Part shown: in pieces, positions 51,677 to 60,599 of the stretch
Numbering within the stretch: the first letter of the stretch is position 1
Layout: each line of letters opens with the position of its first letter
Assembly (NCBI RefSeq): GCF_014805685.1
Contig: NC_060884.1
Coordinates: 16,875,356-16,939,355 of the forward strand
Direction of reading: 5' to 3'
DNA: 64,000 nt
Source: Silurus meridionalis
Taxonomy: Eukaryota; Chordata; Actinopteri; Siluriformes; Siluridae
The notes under the pieces: generated by a model
Database searches by the model: none
Told to the model about the DNA's origin: nothing
Seen by the model: only the letters and a program-made list of their open reading frames with translations
Translations under genes and position numbers: made by a program

Positions 51677-54600
51677 TGTATATATATATTCATAATCAAA
51701 ATATAAAAGTCTATAATAATCAGAAATATAAACTAAGCAACAACAGTGACAAATTTGGTGTAGGAGTAATAAAACAATATAAAAATGTTTTTTAATTTAA
51801 ATACATTAAATAGGTTCTTAACTGAACAGTATTTTTTAAGGCGATGGATGAAAAGTAACTGCATAGTATGGGGAAATGGCAGTGTTCATTGCTGAACTTC
51901 TGCTTCTTCAGTTTCATCCCACCTTTAAACCCCATACAAAGTATTAAATGGTGAATTGGCATAGTTATATTATAGTAAGGCACTATTAAGATGTTGCCAC
52001 AGGCTTGAAGGCATTGGTGTATTTTGTGGTTTTTTTCTGACCTTCGTAAAGGAGCTGTTGTCAGGGGACAAGGTATTTGGGGTTAAAGTAGGACAGGCTG
52101 GGAGAGGTCTCATGTTACACTGAATTCAAAGGGATGGTGGTTCTGCTTCAAATGTTTTTTTTGTGCACATGTACAGAAATATAAACAAAAAAAGAGTCTT
52201 TCCTGGTTGCCATTCAGGAGGAGAACAAGGCAAAGATTCAGAGCATTCTGGAACATCTGTGTGTTGACGGCAGCAAGCTTAAAATTTATCAGAAGGACCA
52301 CACTAAAGAGATGATCCTATCTGGAGAATGTGTAGAAGGTATGTGTAGGAGTTTTTGTCAAAGATCTATCAAAAATGCTGCACAATGATATTTAATTAAG
52401 TATTCTTTGACTATTTTTTCACTGGGAAGTTCACTGAGAGCAAATTAAAGTAGATTTATTTTAATTGAATTATTCTTTTCTTGTACAGCTGATGTCAAAG
52501 GAATGACTGAGAAGTTTGACAACGATAATATCAAAGATAAGGTAAAAATAAATTTACAACAAATACACATACTGTTATGCGAGGTACGGAGGCGGAAGCC
52601 GGAGTAACGGCAAACATAAACTTTATTCAGCAAAGGCAGAGCCAACACAAAATACCCGTGCAGACTCGGGATAATCCGGCAAACGGCAGTTCAAAAGAAT
52701 ACAACCACGGTGCGTGAAGAAGGAAGCGCGGCACGGGGTGAAGCGACGGGGAAGCGTCTCTAGTCCGAGGTGCGCTGGGAAAGCCAAACGCGGCAGTGGA
52801 AAGGACGCGGAGTCCGGGAGGAGAGAGTATGCAGCGGCGACAGCGGAAGCAGCGGAAGCGCGAACACACACATGAACCTACAATAACGGACCCCGAGTGT
52901 GGGTGAGTGAGTGGTTTATATGGAGGCAGGGAGAGAGTTCATAATGCGCTTAAGCTGTGTGTGATTTGCGCTGCACGCTTGGGAGCGCGCAGCGGCAAAG
53001 GCAGCCTCTGAAGGAGGCGTGGCAGGTGGATTCCTGACACCACCCCAAAGGCGGCACGGACGCCCCAAGCTGCCACCAGCCCGGTGGGCCCGGCACTGGA
53101 GGAGGGCCTCCAGTCCTCCAGGGTCGAAGGGGACCCGGCCGGAGCCGTCACTGAGCCAGGAACAGCAAGGAAGGGCCCCAGGCGAAGCGACCACACCCGC
53201 GGAGAGCCGGGACGGAACACAGCCCCATGCGGAGGCCAGGGACGGGGTGAAGTCCATGGCGCAAGCCAGAGGTGGAGAGACATCCACCACGGAGACCTGG
53301 AGCAGAGCGACACCCTCAGCGAAGGCTGCAGGCGGCGCGACGAACCCCCTGGAGACCCGGAGCGTAACGACGACCCCGGCGGAGACAGGAGGCGGAGAGA
53401 CGACCCCTGTGGAGACCCGGAGCGGAACGACGCCCTCAGCGGGGACAGGAGGCGGAGAGACGATTCCCCTGGCGACCTGGAGCGGAGCGACGCCCTCAGC
53501 GGAGACAGGAGGCGGCTGTAGGTCCTCGGCGGAGACCTGGAGCTGTGAGACGGCCACAGCGGAGACCCGGAAGGGGTGACGCCACGGCGGGACCTGAGCA
53601 GAGCGACGCCCTCAGCAGAGACAGGAGGCGGAGAGATGACCCCCACGGAGACCAGGAGCGGAGCTACGCCCTCTGCGGAGACCGACGGCGGAGAGGCCCC
53701 ATCCACGGAGCTCTGGAGCAGGCTGACACCCTCGGTGGAGACTGGAGGCGGAGGGATACCAACAGCGGAGACCGGAGGTGGAGCCACGCCCTCAGCGAAA
53801 ACCGGCAGCTGAGCGACTTCCCCTGCGGTGGTCTGGAGCTGAGAGGCGGTAGCCCTGGACACCTGACACGGCATGACTTCCCTGGCAGCAACCTGGAACG
53901 GACCGGCGTTACCCGGGAAGGACAGCAACGGGACCTCATCACCCACGTGGACCTGGAATGGAGAGACAACCTCTGTGACTACCGGAAGCAGGGCAGAGCT
54001 TCCAGCGAGGCTTACCGGCTGGAAGACCCTCGGGGTGGAGACCGGAGATGGAGCGATGCCCCTGACTGAACACAGAGGCTGACTGATGACTTCAACAGGG
54101 TTCATCGTTGTGAGTTCACCCTCCAGAGAACACAGGAGTGACCTGTCCTTGTCCAGGGAGCTTGGAGACAGGATGTCACCGTGAGAGGGGTCCTGAGGCG
54201 AGCCGTCACCGAGGAAGGAGCTCGGGGCAGGCGTCGCCGTGGGAAGAGTCCGGGAGCGAGGCGTCGCCGTGGGAGGAGCTCTGTGACGTGACTTGGTCCT
54301 CAGAGTGCTCGTGGGGCGAGCCGTCACCTTTTTGGAGACTGTGGGGCGAGCCGTCGCCTGCAGATGCAGCCGGGGGCCGTGGTTCGACATCCCCTCCATA
54401 GTCCAGGAACAGAGGTGAGTGCTCTGGGGACCCCTTGGGAAGAGAGAAGGTCTGTGACGTAGCATCGCCTACAGAGTGATCGTGGGGCGAGTCGTCGCTT
54501 CTTGGAAGACTGTGGGGCGAGCCGTTGCCTGCGGATGAAGCCAGGGGCAGCGGTTCGACGTCCCTTTCGCAGTCTTGGAGCGGAGTGGAGAGCTCTGGGG

Positions 54601-57216
54601 CACGAGAGATGGCATCGCCCTCAGGGAGACTGTGGGGCGAATCGTCGCCTTCGGTGGAGCCCGGGGGCAACGGGACGACGTCCCTTTCGCAGTCTTGGAG
54701 GCGAGTTGTGCGCTCTGGGATCCCCTTGGATGCAGAGGTATGCTCGGGGATGCGTTGGCGTGGAACCTGGCTTTCCTTGGGAATCGGGAGCGGAGCAGAG
54801 TTCTCATCAGGGTCCTGGAGCAAAGAGGAGCACTCTTGGCGGCCTAGGAGCGGAGAGGAGCTCGCCTGGAGACCCTGGGACAAAGCTGAGCTCTCGGGGA
54901 CTCTCTGGAGCGGAACCGAGCTCTCTGGGACTCTCTGGAGCGGAACCGAGCTCTCGGGTTCGCTCATGGACAGAGAGGAGCTCACGGGTTCGCTCAGGGG
55001 CAGAGAGGAGCTCACGGGTTCGCTCAGGGACAGAGAGGAGCTCACGGGTTCGCTCAGGGACAGAGAGGAGCTCGATGGGTCGCTCAGGGACAAAGAGGAG
55101 CTGTCACGGAGGTCCTGGGACGGGACAGAGCTCTCACGGAGGTCCTGGGACGGAACGGAGCTCTCACGGAGGTCCTGGGACAGAACGGAGCTCTCACGGA
55201 GGTCCTGGGACAGAGCAGACTCTCACGGGGTCCTGGGACAGAACGGAGCTCTCTTCGGAGACCTGGCGAGAGGCGGAGATCTCCGGGAAATCCTGGGACG
55301 GAGCCGGGCATTCACGGAGGTCCTGGGGCCGAACGGAGCTCTCCTCGGGACACGGGAGCGGGAGGAGCTCTCAGGGCCGTTCGGAGCGAAGAGGGCACTC
55401 TGTAGACACCGGTGCGGACGGAGCTCTCCACAGGACCCTGGGCGGGCAGGTCTTCCGGAGATTCTGGAGCAGAAGGAGAGTTCCCGGAGGTCCTGTAGTG
55501 GGACAGAGCCGTCCTGGATGGCCTGGAGTACGGCAGTGATCCCCTGGAGAACCTGAGGCAGAGCGGACCTCCCCTGGAGGGCCTGAAGCAGGGCGGAGAC
55601 CTCCTGGAAGCTCTGGCGCGGAACAGCGTTCTCGGGGCCAGGGGTGAGGAGATGGAGATCAGCCGTGGTCATCCCAAGTTCCTTGGTGAGCAGCTGCAGG
55701 AACCGGGCGCAGGAGCGGAACTCTCCTCCAGTCGCATCCCACAACTCACTGGCAAGAGAGAGTGCTTCCCCAGTCAGTAGAGAGATGTGGAACGCGATCT
55801 TAGCACTCTCCGTAAGGAAGCTGGACGGATACGCCTCCATGTAACCTTCCACGCTCCGTAAAAACACGCTCCACTCAGCCCTGTTGCCGGAGAAGCGAGC
55901 CGGGAGTCCTATGACGTCATTTGGGGGGCGTGGCGCTGCCGAGCGTGCCCGAGAAGCGGCTGCAAGCTTCCGGGTTTTCCGGGCGGAGCTTGGCTGCCGC
56001 TGATCGTGGTTGAACGAACCCGACCTCCGAGGCACGGCTCGCGCCGGGACCATGGCGTTAATCCGATCATGTCTTGTCCTTTTTTTTTTTTTTTTTTTTT
56101 TTTTTGTATATTCCTTTTCAGGGGTCCGTTATTCTGTTATGCGAGGTACGGAGGCGGAAGCCGGAGTAACGGCAAACATAAACTTTATTCAGCAAAGGCA
56201 GAGCCAACACAAAATACCCGTGCAGACTCGGGATAATCCGGCAAACGGCAGTTCAAAAGAATACAACCACGGTGCGTGAAGAAGGAAGCGCGGCACGGGG
56301 TGAAGCGACGGGGAAGCGTCTCTAGTCCGAGGTGCGCTGGGAAAGCCAAACGCGGCAGTGGAAAGGACGCGGAGTCCGGGAGGAGAGAGTATGCAGCGGC
56401 GACAGCGGAAGCAGCGGAAGCGCGAACACACACATGAACCTACAATAACGGACCCCGAGTGTGGGTGAGTGAGTGGTTTATATGGAGGCAGGGAGAGAGT
56501 TCATAATGCGCTTCAGCTGTGTGTGATTTGCGCTGCACGCTTGGGAGCGCGCAGCGGCAAAGGCAGCCTCTGAAGGAGGCGTGGCAGGTGGATTCCTGAC
56601 ACATACACATTGTACATTTAATTTAATTTTATATTACATGTTTAGTGTAGAACATGAATCATGCACTGAAACATCCATGTTTAGATCCTTAAAGAAATGG
56701 TGCTATTGAACAGCACACCACTCCACTCAAACATGCATCCCACACTTTAGCATAAATGTAATTTTCACCATGTGGAAATAAAGCTGTAAATGTCTACAAG
56801 CTTAAATGCAAATTGTGAGATAAATAGTGGAAGACCAGAAAAGAAACTGTACAAACAACCCAACTGTCCACTGTAAGTTTGACACAGTCAGCAGAACTTC
56901 ATTACCACATTCAAGGCCCTCAGAGGAAATATTTGTCAACTGGGTTACAGAGGCAGAGGGCCATCGCTCTGTAATACTGTCTTGGCTATGAAATAAAAAA
57001 GAAGTTTGTTTGTAGAATAGGCTTGTATTTCACATGTGTTCTTCTCTTTGTCTATGGGTGTAGGTTGGCATTTTAGAGGCAGAGCCTGTCATTGTGAATG
57101 ACTCTCAAACTGTCTTTATCTCAATCCTCATTACTGGTCTTCTGCTGGCTGTTTTGCTCATTGCTGCATACATACTGAAAACCCGTCACACAGAGGCCAA
57201 AGGAGCATGTCTGGTC

Positions 57217-57291
<75 letters not shown>

Positions 57292-59522
57292 AAATGCTGG
57301 GTTTGTCCAGTTTACACACCATTTTTTTTTATGTGGATCTTATGAAAGTAGCCATAGCTAAATAAAAGATATATTATTTCACTTAAGATTAATCATAGAC
57401 AAAACACTGTTTTTTTTTTTCTTTCATTAATTCAGTCATTCATTTATTTTATTTATCCATTATAAAGTTCTGATGTTTTTAGCAATATAATGTTATATAA
57501 TGTTTATAGGTGCATTATAGGATCATTCAGGAATCTACTAACTCCCACCCTTAATTAATAACCATTCTCAAACCAACATTCCTTATCTGCTAACTTTAAC
57601 AGAAATTAGAAAATCTTATGACAACAAGATTCCAGATTAGTGCACTCATTATGGAAAGTTCATCGCAATCCAGTCGTAATACTTTATTTATACACGTTTA
57701 GAGCCAGAAGGAAATCCAGGTCATCTTGATCAGGTGGTCCACAGAACACAAAACTCAAATTTGTTAAATTTAAAGTATTTATTAAAGCGTTTTTATTTAT
57801 GTCGGTCACATGTCAAAGCATAACATTAAGTGCAATAATAAAACATCATAAATACTTCCGGTCTTCATGCTCTTGGAACTACTTTGTCATGTATGGACTG
57901 GCTGCTTTCTGTCCTCATACATGTCCTGCACCACCCTCACATACTTCTCTGACACACCTGAATTCTTCATACAACTCCTCTCTCAACTACCCCGTCGTAC
58001 GCTTACGTATATTAAAAAAAGTACAGCTGAAGTTACATGTTTTGTTAAAATGTTAAAAAAATGATAGGAATTGTAAACAATTTTTTTTTTATATTGCCCT
58101 GAATAAGCTATTATATTTCACATAGCAGGTGTTAGCACATAGTCCCCAAGCTATGATAACTGAATTTAAATGTAAATAGCACATATTGTTGTTATGTAGT
58201 GTTACTGTATTTATATTTTGTGATTGCCATGTAGGAGCCACTGGATGTTTGCCGGTTTAGCTCAGCGCAAAATTAAACAGGCAATCAAGCTAATAATGCT
58301 TGGTATCAACAGAGACAGAGTAACTAAGTGTATACTTTGCAAAGCATTCATGAATCAGAGACTTTTTTATAGGCACCATATGTATGTCTAATTGCAAACA
58401 GGTGGAGTGGTAAGTAGGTTACTGGGAGTGTTTAGTGTGTGGGAGCTGGGAGCTGGGAACCATGTAAGAAGACCATGGTTATAGTAAGACCTGATAGTGC
58501 TAGTAATGATAGTGCCCTTGGTTCTTTTTTTTACAATACAATCACCCAGAACTGCATATTATTTTTATTCATTGATGCTCTGACATTGTTATATTAATAT
58601 ATTTCAAGAATAATTTTTGTTCATAACATAAATGTTCAGTGTATCATAATAACATAAATAACCATCCAATAGCCTGCATTAAAATAAAAAAAAGTTTTTA
58701 TTCGCTAACTGTGACACTGTGATCATTTCTTATTCATAGTTGCACATGAGAAGTGACTGGTTTTTACATAATCAGACAACATATTTTTAGCATTTGCTAT
58801 CAGCACTTTAATATTTTACAATCAAGGTCAGGTTTTTAAAGCAGATTCAAAACAAGAAGCATTGATCATAAACCACACAGTTGCTATACAAAAGGTGATT
58901 CAGGAAGGAATAAATCACTCTTTTACAGATTTACTGTTGACTGTTAGAAGGCACTGGCACACACGTCTTCTTGCAAAACGCTTTTTTTACAATGTAAATA
59001 ATTTACAAATTATTAAAATTGTACATTTTTTGTTACTATAGAGAAGAATAAGGTTACAACATTAATACAAACTTTAATAATAATTTAAGTCAACACCTAC
59101 ATCGCTATCAGTCATGCTGTTATACAAAATTACTCAACACCTTCTGACAAATAGGATTCAGGAATTCCAGAGTCTATTTACAAAAACTGTTCAGAACATG
59201 CAATAGAGATTATATGCAGTGAAGTAATTAGAAATGGATGTATGCAGTATCATGGGGGAAAAAGTCAAGTAGTAGATGTTCATAGTGAAAGTAGCTAGAC
59301 AAATTAGGCAGCCTTTATTTACCTGTGTTTTTCCTGTTCATCTAGGCTGAAGAGATGTTCCAAGTGGATGAACAGAACCAAGGCAATACTCTGTTGTCTG
59401 TAGTCCCACTGCCACCCCAAGAACCAGTAGAGAAACACACCAGCAATGGCGAGTCTTTAGATTCACCTCCCACTAATGGCCACTCAACTACCCAACCACC
59501 AGTTGCTGATTCTGAGGTGTAA
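43860..59522 (+). CDS. cd34: CD34 orthologue (eight coding exons, spliced span)
   Basis: CD34 is a single-pass sialomucin on blood progenitors and endothelium that modulates adhesion. Exons: 43860-43941, 49035-49127, 50004-50155, 51194-51274, 52218-52338, 52489-52541, 57064-57213, 59346-59522. All introns are GT-AG and the phases are consistent, giving 302 codons plus TAA. Layout: signal peptide (1-~28), short Ser/Thr-bearing stalk (~29-110), globular part with Cys114, 136, 151 and 174, transmembrane helix (~211-232), cytoplasmic tail ending DSEV. Evidence for identity: SSC at the end of exon 4, the VGILEAEP juxtamembrane start of exon 7 (human LGILDFTE), and a tail with NGHS and VADSEV (human NGHS and VADTEL). 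Mammalian CD34 has about 385 residues; the deficit is in the mucin domain, and only four of the six globular cysteines are seen. N-glycosylation sequons: NLT (exon 3) and NDS (exon 7). Podocalyxin and endoglycan are paralogues, but their tails end differently. Confidence 0.87.
43942..49034 (+). other. cd34: cd34 intron 1
   Basis: This 5.1-kb intron holds no recognised gene or clear transposon. ATT/AGT trinucleotide repeats lie at about 45958-45999. The block 47010-47270 looks unique and could contain an intronic enhancer, which is inference. The missing mucin-type sequence could in principle lie in an overlooked exon here. Confidence 0.5.
49035..49127 (+). CDS. cd34: cd34 exon 2
   Basis: Acceptor ccag|GTGTGA and donor CCAG|GTAACA, phase 1 on both sides. 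It encodes VNCQENTIAHAHTDD and onward, the start of the mature ectodomain with one Cys (residue 31). Thr content is modest compared with the mammalian mucin exon. Confidence 0.75.
49243..49860 (-). mobile_element. Decayed Tc1-like transposon in cd34 intron 2
   Basis: On the minus strand it matches the N-terminal half of a fish Tc1-like transposase family: plus-strand landmarks are 'tggagctcaaacagagtgac', 'accaaggcccttctccccca' and 'cagaatcctgtctctgagct'. The leader follows to about 49740 ('ataaacagatgtgtgccttt'), then terminus-like sequence to 49860. Frames are broken and the catalytic half is absent. Confidence 0.65.
50004..50155 (+). CDS. cd34: cd34 exon 3 (stalk)
   Basis: Acceptor tttcag|AAGCAG (phase 1) and donor AAAACT|GTAAGT (phase 0). 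It encodes about 51 residues with 11 Ser/Thr and one N-glycosylation sequon (NLT). This is the most mucin-like part of the predicted protein. Confidence 0.8.
50227..50252. repeat. (CA)n microsatellite
   Basis: A CA run in cd34 intron 3, about 70 bp after the exon 3 donor. Confidence 0.95.
50340..50545 (+). mobile_element. Tc1-like fragment in cd34 intron 3
   Basis: The start 'atggaagtattggaacacct' resembles a Tc1-family terminus. It is followed by an internally deleted remnant (the 'ttacctcaaagttggaggca' and 'ttagtatgacaatgtc' segments). Confidence 0.55.
50861..50934. repeat. (TA)n microsatellite
   Basis: A TA run in cd34 intron 3, close to pure. Confidence 0.96.
51194..51274 (+). CDS. cd34: cd34 exon 4 (globular domain, Cys pair)
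   Basis: Acceptor tttacag|AGTGCA and donor AGCTGC|GTGAGT, phase 0 on both sides, 27 residues. It starts SAVVCV and ends SSC; the human exon also begins near a Cys and ends SSC. An alternative AG six bases downstream would give an in-frame stop, which supports the chosen acceptor. Confidence 0.85.
51607..51690. repeat. (AT)n microsatellite
   Basis: AT run with one ctg interruption near 51676, in cd34 intron 4. Confidence 0.96.
52218..52338 (+). CDS. cd34: cd34 exon 5 (globular domain)
   Basis: Acceptor cattcag|GAGGAG (phase 0) and donor GTAGAAG|GTATGT (phase 1). It encodes 40 residues with Cys151 in ILEHLC and Cys174 in GEC. The human counterpart has LARVLC at the matching place and two further cysteines; only one is seen here. 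Confidence 0.85.
52489..52541 (+). CDS. cd34: cd34 exon 6
   Basis: Acceptor tgtacag|CTGATG (phase 1) and donor GATAAG|GTAAAA (phase 0). It encodes ADVKGMTEKFDNDNIKDK, the membrane-proximal linker. The following intron carries the LTR retroelement. Confidence 0.8.
52573..53039 (-). repeat. 3' LTR (in element sense)
   Basis: 467 bp, ends tgttatgcg and cctgaca on the plus strand. The minus-strand poly-A signal AATAAA is at 52627-52622 and the TATA box at 52920-52915. It carries an open 82-codon minus frame, identical in the other LTR, which is probably leader sequence. Confidence 0.95.
53040..53050 (-). other. Polypurine tract candidate
   Basis: Minus-strand CTTTGGGGTGG directly abuts the 3' LTR start (TGTCAGG). 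It is the expected position and composition for the plus-strand primer of an LTR element, although two T and one C interrupt the purines. Confidence 0.55.
53051..55560 (-). repeat. Degenerate ~30-bp repeat tract inside the retroelement
   Basis: The clearest units are at 54946-55240: blocks of ctcagggacagagaggagct type and of ggtcctgggacggaacggag type recur at exact 30-bp steps. Nearer the 3' LTR (53270-53800) units of about 60 bp recur, coding 20-residue modules such as VSPPPVSAEGV. Minus frames stay open over long spans (52916-53557, 52939-54465, 54206-55093) with frameshifts between them. Ten-residue modules read SLSEPVSS or similar. On the plus strand the same tract gives equally long spurious frames. 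Confidence 0.85.
55223..56053 (-). CDS. Gag-like protein of the retroelement
   Basis: A 276-codon frame starting MVPARAVPRRSGSF. After a basic N-terminus (Arg/Lys-rich to about residue 40), residues ~48-115 read LPARFSGNRAEW, then SVEGYMEAYPSSFL and IAFHISLLTGEALSLASELW. This pattern (F-x-G, hydrophobic helix, 'A-K-I-A-F-x-I-S-L-L-T-G-x-A') is that of the Gag capsid N-terminal domain of sushi-type Ty3/Gypsy elements, from which vertebrate PEG10 and RTL genes derive. Residues after ~150 are 10-residue repeats. The frame ends at a 2-bp shortened repeat unit near 55220; the same frame reopens at 55093. No CCHC zinc knuckle is seen. Function in particle assembly is inferred from the family. Confidence 0.75.
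   Translation of the reverse strand: MVPARAVPRRSGSFNHDQRQPSSARKTRKLAAASRARSAAPRPPNDVIGLPARFSGNRAEWSVFLRSVEGYMEAYPSSFLTESAKIAFHISLLTGEALSLASELWDATGGEFRSCARFLQLLTKELGMTTADLHLLTPGPENAVPRQSFQEVSALLQALQGRSALPQVLQGITAVLQAIQDGSVPLQDLRELSFCSRISGRPARPGSCGELRPHRCLQSALFAPNGPESSSRSRVPRRAPFGPRTSVNARLRPRISRRSPPLARSPKRAPFCPRTP
56080..56105 (-). repeat. Poly-A run in the element leader
   Basis: 26 T on the plus strand, so A26 in the element's sense, between the primer-site candidate and the Gag start codon at 56053. Confidence 0.95.
56121..56133 (-). other. Self-priming site candidate (takes the place of a tRNA primer site)
   Basis: In element sense AATAACGGACCCC starts one base after the 5' LTR. It is exactly complementary to GGGGTCCGTTATT at 56456-56444 in the LTR, which lies about 25 bp past the TATA box and so at the predicted RNA 5' end. 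The segment does not begin with TGG, so it does not match a tRNA 3' end. Tf1 of fission yeast primes reverse transcription by folding its own RNA 5' end onto such a site, and vertebrate sushi elements are related to Tf1. Confidence 0.7.
56135..56601 (-). repeat. 5' LTR (in element sense)
   Basis: Identical to the other LTR except at 56514. Minus-strand TATAAA lies at 56482-56477, the predicted start of transcription at about 56456-56450, and AATAAA at 56189-56184. This is the copy that would drive element transcription, antisense to cd34. Confidence 0.95.
57064..57213 (+). CDS. cd34: cd34 exon 7 (transmembrane)
   Basis: Acceptor gtgtag|GTTGGC and donor GTCTG|GTCAGT, phase 0 on both sides, 50 residues. 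VGILEAEP and the NDS sequon are extracellular. The helix is about residues 211-232 (VFISILITGLLLAVLLIAAY core), followed by the stop-transfer Lys-Thr-Arg-His. This is the best-matching exon to mammalian CD34. Confidence 0.9.
57220..57286 (+). repeat. (CA)n run at the exon 7 splice donor
   Basis: A CA repeat of about 33 units begins six bases after the exon 7 boundary, directly following GTCAGTA. CA repeats close to donors are known hnRNP L binding sites that can change splicing. Confidence 0.95.
57909..58004 (-). mobile_element. Short LINE fragment in cd34 intron 7
   Basis: About 95 bp matches 5773-5875 of the LINE at 4865-6240, including the shared plus-strand block 'tgtcctgcaccaccctcaca', with a few indels. 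It corresponds to the reverse transcriptase palm region. Confidence 0.8.
58010..59340 (+). other. cd34: Remainder of cd34 intron 7
   Basis: No clear element or additional exon was recognised. Mammalian CD34 has an alternative inclusion between exons 7 and 8 that yields a truncated tail; no convincing counterpart was identified here by eye. Confidence 0.45.
59346..59522 (+). CDS. cd34: cd34 exon 8 (cytoplasmic tail)
   Basis: Acceptor catctag|GCTGAA, phase 0, 58 residues then TAA. The tail begins AEEMFQVDEQNQGN and has a Pro-rich middle. It ends TTQPPVADSEV, a class I PDZ ligand (Ser/Thr-x-hydrophobic at the end). NGHS upstream matches the mammalian tail. Confidence 0.88.
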   Translation, partial: AEEMFQVDEQNQGNTLLSVVPLPPQEPVEKHTSNGESLDSPPTNGHSTTQPPVADSEV

Positions 59523-60595
59523 AATCAGATGGCAAAAAGAATGAAGTATTAACACCCACCTCAATTTACATAACCCCATCCCCAATAAAAAGTACCTCAA
59601 TGAAGGTATAAGTAATGTAGACTATTATAGAGATACATCGAAAATTGCAAGGGCAAAATATATATACGGTGTATGAAGTTAAAAGCGATTATGCCTCAAC
59701 TTGTACTGTGAAAAGACTGACCACTGGGAAAACCAGCCATTTCCTGAGCCAAAGAAAAGCTCAGAGTCCCATGCTGACAATGCTAGCATAAAGACATTTT
59801 TTTTTTAAATAATCTTGAAAAAAAAAAATACTATTACTTAATTTGATATACCTTGACATATCTTTTAACCTCTTTTGTAGTAGCCTATACTGCTGTATTA
59901 GTAGCTTATTTTATTCAAGAAGTGTTTTACAAATGGTTAAGCAGGATCATTTAAAATGATGTATTTTAAGCTTTACATACCCGTAGGTAAATCAGATCTT
60001 TTTAAGTGTATTTGTTTTATTAATTTTTAAAGCAAAAACATATCATGATACAGTTCATTTGCTGAAAGTGAAGTTCTTGAATAAATTATGGTTTATTAAC
60101 TGAAGGGATGTTTGTAAGGTTCTACACAAAATCTCTTAAGTTTTCCTAAGGAAATGTACAATAACTTTAACACCTTATGAAACCTTTTTTTGTTTGTTTT
60201 TTTGCTAAGGTGAAAGTTTGTATTCCTGAGGACAACACAGCATTGTCTATGAGAAACATTGTTTTTTTGTGTTCTTCTTTGTACATTTCAGTTATCAAGC
60301 TTTATTTGCATATTTTGTGCTGCAAAATGAAAGGATGCCATTTTGGGAAGCTGTTCAGACACTAAATGATGGTGGCAGTCCCTGAAATGAAGACTAATTC
60401 CTCAGTAGCTCATGGCCAGCTGGCATGAGTATGATTTAGTGAGGAAGGGGATCAGCCAATTCACTGCTTTTTATATATGATAGTTGCTTTTCCAGACCAT
60501 CTGTTAGAGTTTTCTGTAGTTGTAAAGGCTTAGATTTTGTAAAAATGCAAATCCATGCTTTGCTTAAACCAAATAAAGCTATTATGAAAGGCAGA
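59523..60595 (+). other. cd34: cd34 3' UTR with poly-A signals
   Basis: AATAAA motifs occur at 59584-59589, about 60080 and 60572-60577. The last would give a UTR of about 1.07 kb, and the first a very short one. Confidence 0.6.
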
Positions 60596-60599
60596 CTTT

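Larger units (their letters stand above)
52568..56606 (-). mobile_element. Young Gag-only LTR retroelement with target duplication, antisense in cd34 intron 6
   Basis: The duplicated target is CATAC (52568-52572 and 56602-56606). Two 467-bp LTRs (52573-53039 and 56135-56601) differ only at 52952 (A) versus 56514 (C). LTR ends are TG...CA, and TATA and poly-A signals in the LTRs read on the minus strand. Order in element sense: 5' LTR (right copy), 13-nt self-complementary primer-site candidate, A-rich leader, Gag-like frame, long 30-bp repeat tract, polypurine tract, 3' LTR (left copy). There is no protease, reverse transcriptase, RNase H or integrase, so it must borrow enzymes. It accounts for about 4.03 kb of the 4.52-kb intron. 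The family appears to be Tf1/sushi-type Gypsy. Confidence 0.93.

Noticed and set aside
54946..55240. Regular 30-bp direct repeats resembling a CRISPR array
   Set aside because: There are no spacers between the units, the repeats are coding and contiguous, and the genome is eukaryotic.
53019..55556. Long plus-strand open frames (up to about 345 codons) in the retroelement
   Set aside because: They are the antisense shadow of the GC-rich repeat tract. The Gag domain, TATA box, poly-A signal and LTR polarity all read on the minus strand.
56185..56433. An 82-codon minus frame in both LTRs (also 52623-52871)
   Set aside because: Identical in both because the LTRs are identical. It lies in the transcript leader, lacks a known domain, and may be at most an upstream open frame.
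43860..59522. Podocalyxin or endoglycan instead of CD34
   Set aside because: The tail ending VADSEV with NGHS, the short ectodomain and the exon 7 start VGILEAEP fit CD34 better. The paralogues are larger, with a different C-terminal ligand.
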